Of a stretch of DNA of 64,000 nt, positions 17,339 to 26,544 are shown piece by piece (the stretch's first letter is position 1; each line of letters opens with the position of its first letter). Location: the NCBI GenBank assembly GCA_041748615.1, contig JBGTCY010000177.1:10859-74858 (forward strand), read 5' to 3'. The position numbers were made by a program, and so were the translations under genes. This stretch comes from JBGTCY01 sp041748615 (lineage in GTDB: Bacteria > Bacteroidota > Bacteroidia > Chitinophagales > CAIOSU01). A model generated the notes under the pieces. The model was not told where the DNA came from. It worked only from the letters and a program-made list of their open reading frames with translations, and did not search any database.

Positions 17339-18382
17339 TCACTTTACGTCCACCAACTCCACATCGAAAATCAACGTGGCTTTCGGAGGAATAACGCCCG
17401 GGTAGCCCTGTTCGCCATAGCCGAGGTAATAAGGGATGATGAGTTTCGCCTTGCCGCCTTTTTTCAAAAGCGCGATACCTTCGTCCCAGCCTTTAATGAC
17501 TCTGCCTTCTCCCAACACAAACTCAATCGGCTCACCACGGTCGAGCGAAGAGTCGAACTTGGTGCCGTCTAACAGCGTGCCGGTGTAATGCACGGCAACT
17601 GTTTTTCCGGAAACCGGGTGTTCGCCTGTTCCTTCATTTTCCAGAATGTACAACAGTCCGCTGTCCGTTGATTTGGCTCCGGGAAATTTCGCGAGCATTT
17701 CTTTGGAGAAATTATCTTTCGCGGCTTTGTCTTTTTCAGATTGGACTTTCGACCAGTTTTCGCTGATTTCTTTAAATGACTTAGCGCCATCAAATTTCTC
17801 GGCATCTTTTCCTTTGCGGTAAATCTTCACGGTTTGAATCACATCATCCTGTTCGATTTTATTCACTACGTCTTGTCCTTCCACCACATGACCGAAAACA
17901 GTATGTTTACCATCTAACCAGGGCGTTTCTTTGTGGGTGATAAAAAACTGGCTGCCGTTGGTTCCGGCACCCGCGTTTGCCATCGAAAGAATTCCGGGAC
18001 CGCTGTGTTTCAGCTCAGGTACGATTTCATCAGGAAATTTATAGCCGGGGTCGCCAGTGCCGGTGCCAAGCGGACATCCGCTCTGAACCATAAAGTCTTT
18101 GATTACTCGATGAAATTTGATTCCGTCATAATAAGGAACACCTTCGGCTTTCGCAGTGTTTTTGATTTTTCCTTCCTCAAGTCCGACAAAGTTGCCCACC
18201 GTCATCGGGGTTTTTTGATATTCCAACGAAAGCAGGATACTGCCTTTGTTCGTGTTGATTTCCGCGTAGAGTCCGTCTGCCAAGTCTTTATATTTTGAGG
18301 GTAAGCCTGATTTTTGAGAATTACAGGATGTGAAACTAAAAATGGATGTTACAAAAACAAAGAAAACAAAAATATTTTTCAT
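17339..18382 (-). CDS. Dual peptidyl-prolyl isomerase lipoprotein: cyclophilin plus FKBP
   Basis: A 347-residue envelope lipoprotein. The signal ends at the lipobox FTSC, so the first mature residue is Cys20. Residues ~36-200 are a cyclophilin ([47 protein letters not shown]). A charged linker (about 200-240) joins it to an FKBP domain (about 245-347; [60 protein letters not shown]). Both catalytic cores look intact. Such two-immunophilin fusions are known in some Bacteroidota and spirochaetes. The role is probably folding of exported proteins. Confidence 0.92.
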   Translation of the reverse strand: MKNIFVFFVFVTSIFSFTSCNSQKSGLPSKYKDLADGLYAEINTNKGSILLSLEYQKTPMTVGNFVGLEEGKIKNTAKAEGVPYYDGIKFHRVIKDFMVQSGCPLGTGTGDPGYKFPDEIVPELKHSGPGILSMANAGAGTNGSQFFITHKETPWLDGKHTVFGHVVEGQDVVNKIEQDDVIQTVKIYRKGKDAEKFDGAKSFKEISENWSKVQSEKDKAAKDNFSKEMLAKFPGAKSTDSGLLYILENEGTGEHPVSGKTVAVHYTGTLLDGTKFDSSLDRGEPIEFVLGEGRVIKGWDEGIALLKKGGKAKLIIPYYLGYGEQGYPGVIPPKATLIFDVELVDVK

Positions 18383-18396
18383 GGTACTGCATTTTT

Positions 18397-18744
18397 TTAA
18401 AGCGCGTCAAAATAACGAATAATCTGTTGCTTCAACAAATATTCCTGTTCATCGGCAGAGAGTTCGGGCAGCCTTTGCGTGGCAATCCAATGGGGCCAGC
18501 CGTCAGCATCCAATCCTTCCAACTCATAATACCCCAAATCGCTCAGCAAGCGACAAACGGCAATGTGCATCAGATGTTGTTTTTCTTCTTTGGTAAATTT
18601 TGTTTTAAGCTGACCTAATTCGCGCATGCCGATTAAAAAAAGCAATTCGTGCAAATTGGGATTTTTGCGAAACTGCCGGAAAACGCGCGCCTGCACTTTG
18701 CGGAAGGATTCATTGATAAGCGGTTTTTCTGTTTCGGGAATCAT
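18397..18744 (-). CDS. Conserved small hypothetical protein
   Basis: A 115-residue, mostly helical, soluble protein starting [19 protein letters not shown] do not recognise a domain. Visible motifs are [20 protein letters not shown] and DGWPHWIAT. It sits 7 bases downstream of the nitrilase gene and 14 upstream of the PPIase gene, all on the minus strand, so it may belong to a short operon. Confidence 0.6.
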   Translation of the reverse strand: MIPETEKPLINESFRKVQARVFRQFRKNPNLHELLFLIGMRELGQLKTKFTKEEKQHLMHIAVCRLLSDLGYYELEGLDADGWPHWIATQRLPELSADEQEYLLKQQIIRYFDAL

Positions 18745-18751
18745 TGATTTT

Positions 18752-19600
18752 TTATTTGGTATTTATTTCAAACTCATCACCATCCTGAAAAAAAGGCATT
18801 TTCTCTCTGACATCATTCAATCGCTCACAGCTTAAAGAAAATGTTTTTGTAAATGTTGTATCAGCCTGCGTGAAAATCACTTCGCCCATCGGGTCAATCA
18901 ACGCGCTGTCGCCAGAATGATAGATGCCATTGCCGTCATTCCCGATGCGGTTGACAGCCGCGACATAACATTGGTTTTCAATCGCGCGCGCCTGCAATAA
19001 ATTTTTCCAGGCAAAATTTCTGCGCTCGGGCCAATTCGCTACAAACAGTAATAAATCAAATTGTTCGTCCACAGTCCACTGTCCACGGTCAACGGGCGAT
19101 GGTTGTTTCTGTGGACCGTTGTCTGTGGTCTGTCGTCTATTTCTGCACCACACCGGAAATCTCAAATCATAACACACCAATGGACAAATTTTCCAGCCAT
19201 TCAGCGTAACGATAATTCTTTTTTCTCCTGCTGAATAATGTTGATGTTCATTGCCCAAAGTAAAAAGATGACGCTTGTCATAATAGTCAAAATCGCCTTG
19301 AGGTCGCATCCAAATCAGGCGGTTGAAAAAGCGGTCATTTTCCCTGATAATCATGCTACCGGTGATAACGGCATTTGCGGCTTTTGCCTGTTGCCGCATC
19401 CATTGCATGGTTTTTCCATTCATTTCTTCCGCGAGTTTTTTGGGTTGCATGGAAAAACCGGTGCTGAACATTTCAGGAATCACAATGAGGTCAGTGGTAT
19501 TTTTTAACGGAGTGAAAATGTATTCAAACTGACGCAGATTTTCATCAACATTTTCCCAATGAAGGGCGGTTTGAATTAAAGTGATTTTCAAGTCGCTCAT
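18752..19600 (-). CDS. Nitrilase-superfamily amidohydrolase (omega-amidase YafV-like) with a small insertion
   Basis: 282 residues. The catalytic triad of carbon-nitrogen hydrolases is visible: Glu43 (VIPEMFSTGF), Lys109 (YYDKRHLFT) and Cys143 (CPLVCYDLRFPVW). The C-terminal half keeps FVANWPERRNFAW and RAIENQCYVAAVNRIG. Omega-amidases deaminate alpha-keto acid amides such as alpha-ketoglutaramate. A methionine/glutamine-type aminotransferase gene lies just upstream, which fits a transaminase/omega-amidase couple. Residues about 155-180 (RQTTDNGPQKQPSPVDRGQW and following) are not a family element. They come from an in-frame repeat insertion in the loop after the catalytic cysteine. The reading frame stays open. 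Confidence 0.85.
   Translation of the reverse strand: MSDLKITLIQTALHWENVDENLRQFEYIFTPLKNTTDLIVIPEMFSTGFSMQPKKLAEEMNGKTMQWMRQQAKAANAVITGSMIIRENDRFFNRLIWMRPQGDFDYYDKRHLFTLGNEHQHYSAGEKRIIVTLNGWKICPLVCYDLRFPVWCRNRRQTTDNGPQKQPSPVDRGQWTVDEQFDLLLFVANWPERRNFAWKNLLQARAIENQCYVAAVNRIGNDGNGIYHSGDSALIDPMGEVIFTQADTTFTKTFSLSCERLNDVREKMPFFQDGDEFEINTK
19066..19143. repeat. Hairpin-like repeat inserted in frame in the nitrilase gene
   Basis: About 78 bases built of near-complementary halves (gtccacagtccactgtccac at the left, gtggaccgttgtctgtggtc at the right). It interrupts the conserved nitrilase sequence between the RFPVWCRN and FDLLLFVANW motifs and adds about 26 residues without breaking the frame. A smaller related segment sits at 12842-12857. 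Confidence 0.6.
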
Positions 19601-19731
19601 GCTAAAATCAAAATTACCGAAGTTCTTTCGAGTGGTGGAAAACTCCTTCTCTCCCTTCGTTAATTCAATCTATGCCTTTGCGTGAGCAAGTGCGATTGTC
19701 GGGTTGTTGTAGTCCGTAGATATTTCTACTT

Positions 19732-19971
19732 CTAAACTTTTATACGCGTGAAATGTCTGCTGCCCCGGATTTCTTCTATGATTTGGTCTGCTGACTTTTT
19801 GGAAACAAATCCTCCGAAAGCTTTCTTAAATGAAGTCTTTCTTGATTTCATATCTGACTTGACAGATTGAGTCAGCCTGGAAATCAAATCCAATTTGAGG
19901 TCGGGGCTGAGGTTATCGAGCAATTGAAGATAACCTTCGATGATGGAAGAATTAATGTCAGGTGTTTTCAT
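19732..19971 (-). CDS. Orphan antitoxin-like protein
   Basis: A 79-residue protein, MKTPDINSSIIEGYLQLLDN at the start, then LSPDLKLDLISRLTQSVKSD and ending KSADQIIEEIRGSRHFTRIK. The layout (a helical segment followed by a basic FxR tail) resembles Bacteroidota antitoxins paired with PIN toxins. Downstream on the same strand no PIN reading frame with the usual DTN motif is seen, so it appears to be an orphan. The function is inferred from resemblance only. Confidence 0.5.
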   Translation of the reverse strand: MKTPDINSSIIEGYLQLLDNLSPDLKLDLISRLTQSVKSDMKSRKTSFKKAFGGFVSKKSADQIIEEIRGSRHFTRIKV

Positions 19972-20073
19972 AGAGCGAAGGTAGAAAATTTGTAAGAGAA
20001 AATTCTTTCAATTTACCTGCTTTATATGACCCCGTTAGCGCCTGAGTTTATCTCTTTTTCCAAGAAGGAGAAA

Positions 20074-21225
20074 TTAAATTCTACACAAAATCTCTCCCGC
20101 TTTTTTCAGTGTGTCGTCTTCTTTTGCAAAACAAAACCGCAGCACTTTCTGGTCAAGTTGGTCGGGATAGAAAAAAGAAACGGGAATGGAAGCAACGCCT
20201 TTTTCTTTTGTCCAGCGAACTGCCAGTTCAGTGTCCGCCTCATCGGTAATCTTGCTGTAATCCAACAACTGAAAATAGGTGCCGTCTGAGGGTTTTAAGT
20301 TAAAGCGCGAATCACTGATGTAAGAATTAAACAAATCACGTTTCTTTTTGTAGAAATCACCAAGCTGCAGATATTCGTTTCTGTCCTGAATGAAATCCGC
20401 GAACGCCATTTGCAACGGACGATTCACCGTGAACACTTCGTATTGATGCACCTTGCGGAATTCTTGCATCAACTCATCCGGAGCGACTACATAGCCAAGT
20501 TTCCAGCCGGTGACATGATAGGTTTTTCCAAATGAAAACACCACAAAACTTCTCTCCGCCAGTTCGGGATAATGCAGCACACTTTCGTGGCGATGGTCAA
20601 AAATGATATGTTCATAGACCTCATCGCTGATGATGGCGACATTGGTATCGCGGACAATATTTTGCAGCTCACGCATATCATCCGCTGTGAGAATTGTTCC
20701 GGTTGGATTGTGCGGGGTGTTAATGAGAATGAGCCGGGTTTTTTCATTCACAGCAGCGCGCACTTGTTGCCAGTCAATTTTAAAATCAGGCGCTTTCATC
20801 GAGATAAACACGGGCTTGCTGCCAGACAACACAACGGCAGGCGCATAGGAATCATAAGCCGGTGAAAACAATATCACTTCATCGCCCGGCTGAGTCAGAG
20901 CGGTGATGGCGACATAAATGGCTTGTGTTCCTCCGGCTGTGATATTGATTTCGCTGAGCGGATTGTAATTTATCTTGTAGAGTTCTTGAATTTTTTCCGC
21001 CACGCGCTCGCGCAACTGCATCAAACCCTGCATAGGCGCATATTGATTTTCGCCTTTTTTCATGTAATGATGCACCAATTCAATCAGTTTTTCCGAACAA
21101 TGAAAATCAGGAAATCCCTGCGAAAGGTTAATCGCATTGTGCTCGTGCGCCAATGCTGTCATTTTGGTGAAAATCGTGACCGGGGTATGGGGAAGTTTGG
21201 ATTTTATATTTAGCCGGGAATTCAT
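20074..21225 (-). CDS. Class I/II PLP aminotransferase (methionine / glutamine transaminase type)
   Basis: 383 residues. This fold-type I aminotransferase transfers amino groups from methionine, glutamine or aromatic amino acids to 2-oxo acids. Visible signatures are INLSQGFPDF, the HNPTGTIL motif (Asn173), IISDEVYEHI (Asp201, Tyr204), and SFGKTYHVTGWKLGYV with Lys234 as the PLP Schiff base. These fit the YbdL/KAT group. The nearby nitrilase gene supports a role in methionine salvage or omega-amidase recycling. The small gene at 19732-19971 lies between them. Confidence 0.9.
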   Translation of the reverse strand: MNSRLNIKSKLPHTPVTIFTKMTALAHEHNAINLSQGFPDFHCSEKLIELVHHYMKKGENQYAPMQGLMQLRERVAEKIQELYKINYNPLSEINITAGGTQAIYVAITALTQPGDEVILFSPAYDSYAPAVVLSGSKPVFISMKAPDFKIDWQQVRAAVNEKTRLILINTPHNPTGTILTADDMRELQNIVRDTNVAIISDEVYEHIIFDHRHESVLHYPELAERSFVVFSFGKTYHVTGWKLGYVVAPDELMQEFRKVHQYEVFTVNRPLQMAFADFIQDRNEYLQLGDFYKKKRDLFNSYISDSRFNLKPSDGTYFQLLDYSKITDEADTELAVRWTKEKGVASIPVSFFYPDQLDQKVLRFCFAKEDDTLKKAGEILCRI

Positions 21226-21586
21226 CTTAAATTTTTTTTAGCCACTTAACGCTCGACTTTTACCAACATGTTTTCAAGAAAATAATCAAAAATCAAAGTA
21301 CAAATATCAAATAAAACACAATATAAAATATTGAAATTCCAAACGATAAAGTGTTTTACCTTATTCATCGTATCATTTTTACCATCAGTAAAGCAGTCCT
21401 TTCTCTGATAACCGCTCACCTTGTATTATTGAATTGAAAATTTGAATTTTGAATTTATTTGCTATTTGATAATTGCTGTTTTGTTTTTTCCGTTCCTGTT
21501 TACCGGAATGCTTAATCTGTGAATCTGTGGCAGATTATGTAGCCACTAATGCACGAATATTATTTTGAAAATTTCGCGCAAAACTT
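21226..21586. other. Intergenic region with a dispersed repeat
   Basis: No gene is seen. It is AT-rich in the first part. The block gcttaatctgtgaatctgtg(gca) at 21510-21532 is a second copy of the one at 12779-12801. The promoter for the minus-strand aminotransferase gene probably lies near 21230-21330. Confidence 0.45.
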
Positions 21587-23248
21587 CTAATCCTTCATGA
21601 TTTTTTTCTTTCCTGATTCTCCTTTCAGGTTCAACTCCGCTTCCATTTCCCAGTTTGCACGGACATTGACGCGCTCCTGATGGCGATATGTTTTTTCGGG
21701 CTGTATACCATTCAGAAAATCACCGGTATCCCATTTTCCATTGGCGTTTACATCATACACAATCAGGATTGAGTAACTGCCGGGTTGAAGGAACTCCAAC
21801 TTCGTTTCAAAATTTCCGATAAATGATTTTTCAAACACCGGCTTGCTCTCGCCTTTCGATTCCATGGTCAAAAGCATCACATAATTTTGGTTTTCCAACC
21901 CGTTCACCCGCAGTGAAATTGTTCCGTAATCTTCCGGTTTTTTCACGGTTCCCGCCCAATCCACCGAGTCGGACGTTTGCTCCAAATAGTCTGTGAATGT
22001 GCCGGCTGGAAATACGATTTTGTAAGCAAGTCCCGGTTGCCGTTTGAATGACATTTCCACTTCCCTTAATGATTTTAATTTGATTTCATCTGGCACAAGC
22101 CGCAATTCGGGGCTATCGCGTAATACATACACTGCTTCAAAATTTGCCGATGACAAAGGTCGGTTTGCCGTCAGCAAGACCGGACCGCTTGGTTCAATGA
22201 CATTATTTTCCGTTGATAAAAAACCAAAAGCGGGTAACTGCTTTTTGAGTGAATCTATATGTTCCGGCAAATTTCGAGGGGTGATTTCTTTTTCAACGGT
22301 ATCATTGATGATGACGCGTAATTGATGTTCCTTGAGCGAGCGGGTGAACCACACCTGAAAGGTGTCTCTTTTTTCATTGGCTTCTATAATCTCCGCAGGC
22401 AGACTGTCCACTGTGGAAATCACTTTTAAATTTTCAACACTTCCGGAAAAAAACAGCCTGACATAGCCGGTTTTTGATGCGTCAGAATCGGATAATTGCA
22501 ATGGAACCGGTTTTGATTCTCTGAACATCGCGAGTGTGATTCCGGCATAAGAAGCCGTATCATTCAGTACGATGATTTCATTGTGAAACGCGATTTCTTC
22601 GTTTGGTAAATCATAGCGATAATTTTGGTTTTCATCCTTCAGCGCAAACAGCCTGTAACTGCCCGGGCGTAAATTTTCCAACAGAAATGAACCGTCATTA
22701 TCCGTCAGCGTGAAATAAAAAGGCTTCTTCTTTACAAAAGCAGTGTCTTCTAAATTTTTATGCAGCAGCACCAATGTTTTTGCGGCAGGCTTGTCTTCTT
22801 TTGCAAGAATCACCCTCCCGGAAATCGTGAGGCTGTCTAAATAATCTCCTGTGGAAAAAACATATTTGAAGCCCGACAACGGATTACTTTCATTCACGTC
22901 TTTGAGGGCGTCACCGAAGTTGATAGTGTAAGTGGTGTTGCTGTCTAATACCGCTTCTTTCAAATCTATGGTGAGTCGTTTTCCTTTCACTACAAATTTT
23001 GGAGGAGGCTCAATCGCGGGAGAAATCACCACTTCCTGCGCGGGGTTGGTGAGTTGAATATATTCATCAAACTGCATGACAACTTCACTGTGCCTGAAAC
23101 TTGTCTTGAAATTCTCCGGTGATGATGAAAGGATGACGGGTGGTGTTTCATCTTTCGGACCTCCGGTGGGCGTTACGATGTTGGCACAGGAGGTGAAAAT
23201 GAAAAAAATCAGGAGGGTATAAAAAAATTTAATCTTGGGGGTGAACAA
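21587..23248 (-). CDS. Ig-like (Big_5/SbsA-type) domain lipoprotein
   Basis: A 553-residue exported lipoprotein. The signal ends at the lipobox IFTSC, followed by ANIVTPTGGPKDETPPVI, a common opening of Bacteroidota SbsA Ig-like proteins. The first ~120 residues form that domain (TFSTGDYLDS-like strand pattern, MQFDEYIQLTNP). A CnaB-like repeat follows (FTLTDNDGSFLLENLRPGSY), and a similar segment near the end (FLQPGSYSILIVYDVNANGK). The only workable start is TTG at 23248, because a stop codon lies 18 bases upstream and no nearby ATG is in frame. It is likely an outer-membrane surface protein of unknown function. Confidence 0.8.
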   Translation of the reverse strand: MFTPKIKFFYTLLIFFIFTSCANIVTPTGGPKDETPPVILSSSPENFKTSFRHSEVVMQFDEYIQLTNPAQEVVISPAIEPPPKFVVKGKRLTIDLKEAVLDSNTTYTINFGDALKDVNESNPLSGFKYVFSTGDYLDSLTISGRVILAKEDKPAAKTLVLLHKNLEDTAFVKKKPFYFTLTDNDGSFLLENLRPGSYRLFALKDENQNYRYDLPNEEIAFHNEIIVLNDTASYAGITLAMFRESKPVPLQLSDSDASKTGYVRLFFSGSVENLKVISTVDSLPAEIIEANEKRDTFQVWFTRSLKEHQLRVIINDTVEKEITPRNLPEHIDSLKKQLPAFGFLSTENNVIEPSGPVLLTANRPLSSANFEAVYVLRDSPELRLVPDEIKLKSLREVEMSFKRQPGLAYKIVFPAGTFTDYLEQTSDSVDWAGTVKKPEDYGTISLRVNGLENQNYVMLLTMESKGESKPVFEKSFIGNFETKLEFLQPGSYSILIVYDVNANGKWDTGDFLNGIQPEKTYRHQERVNVRANWEMEAELNLKGESGKKKIMKD

Positions 23249-23354
23249 TTCGGGAGTAGTTTTTTAATATTTTGAAATATTTGTGTCCAAAAAATTATCG
23301 ATTATTCGCTTCCTCCTATTTGTAAAGGGATGGACTCACATTTTATCTCTTTTC

Positions 23355-24263
23355 TTACTGTGGCTCAGTGACTTTAACAATTTGCCAAAGACCGTTGTTA
23401 TTGCGCAAATGGAAAAAATATTTGTAAGAGACATTAGTTCCTTTGCAGGAGTCAGTCAGGTAATATCCAGATGAAACAATATCAGTTGCATATCTTGAAA
23501 CGCTTTCATTTTTTTTAGTAGTCATCTCAAGTACATTAGCAGTACAGCCCCATTTCTTTAAAAAGTCCTCAAATTCCAACCCCCAATCTTTATTGGCTGA
23601 TAGTAAGTGTGCTTTTTTGAATTTGCCTTTATCTAAATATTTTAAAAATTTCTTAACGGCATCCTCTGAATTTTGGGGTACTTCTTCCATTTTAAAAGCA
23701 TCTACCTCCGGATTCTTAGGAAATACCATCCGAACAATTTTCCATTTTCCATCAATTTGTTTTAAATGGAAGTCTCTTTCTATTGATTCGCGCTTGCCAT
23801 TAATTACCGTATTGTAAATGACATTTAGAATGTCTGTTGCTCCATAAATTGAGAAATATTGTTTTTTAGAAATTTGAACGATAGAAATTTCGCTATGCGT
23901 ACCCCAAACGTCCTTAGATTGAAATTTGGATAATGGCGACCAAAAATCATTTTCAGAATAAGTATATGCTACGGCATAATTTTGATTATTGATAGCCCTA
24001 AAAAAATTATCCATTGTCTTTTCTGGGCTTTTATTCGATGTAAATAATGACGGAATATCAATAGCATAAAAAATTATCAACCCGATTACAAACACAACCG
24101 TGATAATCACAAACCTCTTTATTCTTTGAAATCTAATTTTTCCCGTTGAGGATTGATAAAATGTTTTTTTACATTTTATGCAAAGAAATGAAACTTGTTC
24201 AGGATCATACTCTTTTCCAAATGATATACGGTTTATACAACTCTTTCTGATACATATATGCAT
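23355..24263 (-). CDS. Zinc-ribbon membrane protein with two NTF2-like (DUF4878-type) domains; gene 4 of the GTPase cassette
   Basis: 302 residues. The N-terminus shows a C-x4-C ... C-x2-C pattern (CIRKSC and CIKCKKTF) that suggests a small zinc ribbon. One transmembrane helix follows (about 49-70). Two repeats of a mixed helix-sheet domain come next, each starting with a helix such as PEKTMDNFFRAINNQNY or EDAVKKFLKYLDKGKF and ending with a GKWKIVRMV or GLWQIVKVT strand. These resemble NTF2-like DUF4878 domains found outside the membrane. The gene starts one base after the 443-residue gene ends, so the two are almost certainly translated from one transcript. I do not know its function. Confidence 0.72.
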   Translation of the reverse strand: MHICIRKSCINRISFGKEYDPEQVSFLCIKCKKTFYQSSTGKIRFQRIKRFVIITVVFVIGLIIFYAIDIPSLFTSNKSPEKTMDNFFRAINNQNYAVAYTYSENDFWSPLSKFQSKDVWGTHSEISIVQISKKQYFSIYGATDILNVIYNTVINGKRESIERDFHLKQIDGKWKIVRMVFPKNPEVDAFKMEEVPQNSEDAVKKFLKYLDKGKFKKAHLLSANKDWGLEFEDFLKKWGCTANVLEMTTKKNESVSRYATDIVSSGYYLTDSCKGTNVSYKYFFHLRNNNGLWQIVKVTEPQ

Positions 24264-24264
24264 T

Positions 24265-25596
24265 TCATTTGCTTATTTGAAAGAGAATTAGGTTATCTCC
24301 GCTTATAGGAAGACGATCAATTGTAATAAACTCATCCTGAGTCTGGTTTTTATGTTGCTGAATTACATTTGTAATTCCCTGCCTAGTGTTTGGATTATTT
24401 TTCGCAATGAATTCGCTTATATTTTGAATAGAAATGTCGCTAAAATGATGTGATTTGCTCTTTATATACTTTGCAATTTCGTTGAAGGCTTCAGTTTCAT
24501 TTTTTATCGGAGTTTTTCTTTCTTTAGCGTAGATAATAAACGGTTTGGCTTTTAAAAAGAACTTATACCACTTACCATCAGATGATAACTTCACAATACA
24601 GTATTCATCATCCTCTGGTATGGTTACAACCGTTTCTCTTTCCGGTGAGTTTATTACCGGTTTTTCCTCCGGATTTTTTTGAATAGGCTTGCTATTTCGC
24701 TCATTATTAGATGCAATAATTTTTGATTCCAAATTTGCCAAATGTATCAGAACTTCCCTTTCAAATCTTTTAGTTCCAAAATGATTATATAGGGAAAGAA
24801 TTAGAGAAGCAATTACAAGGATTAACAGCAACCAACTTGCATTGTTTATTAATAAAGCAATAAGGGCGTTTTGATAGTTTGAAGAGGATTCATCAAGAAT
24901 CTCAATATCTTCTTTTTTTTTATCAGTTTTTTTATTCGTCCAACTTTGTTCTCCGATTAGTCTTTCTTCTTGTCTTTTTTTATCTCTATCTTGTTGTTCT
25001 TTAGCCTTTCGTTCTTCTCTTTCTCGTCTTTCTTTTTCCTGACGTTCTCTTTCCCGTTTCTTATTATCAATTTTTTCAGGGTCAAGTTCATAAACATCAT
25101 TTTCATTTCCCTCGGTTGGGACAAGTTGGTTAGAAAATTTTTTGATAAAATCAACAACTAAAAGTTCCAGTAATTTATCAAGAGGACTTTTTAATTCATC
25201 AAAAGAAAAAACCTGATATTTTTCTATCTTGCCATGACCTTGGTCAAACAAACCAAGATTTGGATTATATGCACCCTTTTCTAAAAAATTCATGAGAAAT
25301 TCGTGGATAGAAGCAAAATGCTCCTCTTTTACTTTATGTCCGGCTATTTCTATCCAAACACCAAAATTCCTACCTCCTCTAAGATTACCGTCCTGACCAA
25401 TACCCGTTAATCCATAAAGTACATGAATAATGATAGATTTATTTGGTTTGACAACATACTCGCTTATAGATTCACCAAATCGCTTTCCGGATTGGTCAAA
25501 TCCAGAAACTAAATTTGAATAATTCGATGGGTAAGATGAAAATCCTTGTCCCGGAGCACCAAAAATGAATACCTTGATAAAAGTCTTATCTATCAT
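24265..25596 (-). CDS. Membrane-anchored protein with N-terminal GTPase-associated-like domain; gene 3 of the cassette
   Basis: 443 residues. The N-terminal domain (about 1-165) carries glycine-rich segments APGQGFSSYPSNYSNL, LYGLTGIGQDG and RGGRNFGVWIEIAG; I do not recognise the family. A highly charged Arg/Lys/Glu coiled coil follows (about 178-235), then one transmembrane helix (about 252-272), a proline-rich linker and a C-terminal domain (about 335-443). The layout suggests a cytosolic sensing or regulatory domain held to the membrane with a globular domain on the other side. A role as a partner of the adjacent GTPase is inference from operon structure. Confidence 0.7.
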   Translation of the reverse strand: MIDKTFIKVFIFGAPGQGFSSYPSNYSNLVSGFDQSGKRFGESISEYVVKPNKSIIIHVLYGLTGIGQDGNLRGGRNFGVWIEIAGHKVKEEHFASIHEFLMNFLEKGAYNPNLGLFDQGHGKIEKYQVFSFDELKSPLDKLLELLVVDFIKKFSNQLVPTEGNENDVYELDPEKIDNKKRERERQEKERREREERKAKEQQDRDKKRQEERLIGEQSWTNKKTDKKKEDIEILDESSSNYQNALIALLINNASWLLLILVIASLILSLYNHFGTKRFEREVLIHLANLESKIIASNNERNSKPIQKNPEEKPVINSPERETVVTIPEDDEYCIVKLSSDGKWYKFFLKAKPFIIYAKERKTPIKNETEAFNEIAKYIKSKSHHFSDISIQNISEFIAKNNPNTRQGITNVIQQHKNQTQDEFITIDRLPISGDNLILFQISK

Positions 25597-25611
25597 AACA
25601 TCAAAGCAGAT

Positions 25612-26532
25612 TTACCAATTCCAGCTTCCATCTATGGCTTTTTCAATTGTTCGCCATAATTTTTCAGGAAAATCATCAGATGAATGTATCCAGCGCTCTC
25701 GTTCCTTTTCTTCTCCAACTTTACGTACCTTTTGAAAATCGCCATTGGAGAATACTACGTAACTTGGTGTTATACCTGTCCTTTCCAGTGCACCGAAAAA
25801 TTCCTTGTAATCAGGATTACTTCTGAATAGCTTAATAAACTGTTTCTCATTCGGCTTACTACCCTCATACAAATCCAGATACTTGTCACATTTATTAAAC
25901 AATATGATTACGCTATCATGCTTTTTGTTCATCCTTGCTGCAAGGCTGGCCAATCTTGATGAATAAGCTACTGGGCTACTATTATTCAACATGCCTTCTT
26001 CATAAAAAATCACAAAGGCTTTTCTCACTTCTCTGTTAAGTAGAATATCAGAAATATATGGCGGAAAAGATTCCTTACGGATTTTAATTGGATCAAAATA
26101 TGCCTCTCCGGGTGCTTCTAAGATTTGACAAAATAATTCAGCATTTTTGTAGATGTCAAGTAGCAAAAAATTAATTTCTCCTGTTCGTTCAGGGCTATAA
26201 TGGTGGTCGTCAAGCTCTTTCATAAAACTTTCCACAGCTATATTATATGCTTCATCAGTTCTGAAGGTTTTATTTGGGCGTAGGCTCACTTTTTCATTCC
26301 GTTGCAAAAATATAGCGAGCCTCATTAAAGTTATGGTCTTGCCTACTTCTCTCGGACCTATCAATAATACTACATCATTTTTTAAACGGCCTGTAATAAT
26401 TGTAGTTGGGTCAGTATATGCAGAACTTTCTTTACGTTGGTCGTCTTGTGTTTCTTGATTTCCTTTTTTAGGAATAGCAGAAGATGTACTATTGTTTACA
26501 TCATCGTAGATATTATCTTTTTCTTCATTCAT
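25612..26532 (-). CDS. P-loop GTPase-like protein; gene 2 of the cassette
   Basis: 306 residues. After a low-complexity N-terminus (about 1-45), the Walker A motif GPREVGKT (59-66) is clear. A hydrophobic strand followed by EAPGE (139-143) lies where a GTPase G3 motif (DxxG) is expected. NKCD (213-216) matches the G4 guanine-specificity motif. This places the protein among TRAFAC-like small GTPases, with an atypical Glu in G3. Related GTPases occur in computationally described conflict systems, but I cannot confirm membership. The gene is 12 bases downstream of the membrane protein gene and 15 upstream of the next one. There are no membrane segments. Confidence 0.78.
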   Translation of the reverse strand: MNEEKDNIYDDVNNSTSSAIPKKGNQETQDDQRKESSAYTDPTTIITGRLKNDVVLLIGPREVGKTITLMRLAIFLQRNEKVSLRPNKTFRTDEAYNIAVESFMKELDDHHYSPERTGEINFLLLDIYKNAELFCQILEAPGEAYFDPIKIRKESFPPYISDILLNREVRKAFVIFYEEGMLNNSSPVAYSSRLASLAARMNKKHDSVIILFNKCDKYLDLYEGSKPNEKQFIKLFRSNPDYKEFFGALERTGITPSYVVFSNGDFQKVRKVGEEKERERWIHSSDDFPEKLWRTIEKAIDGSWNW

Positions 26533-26544
26533 GGTAGTTAGTTT

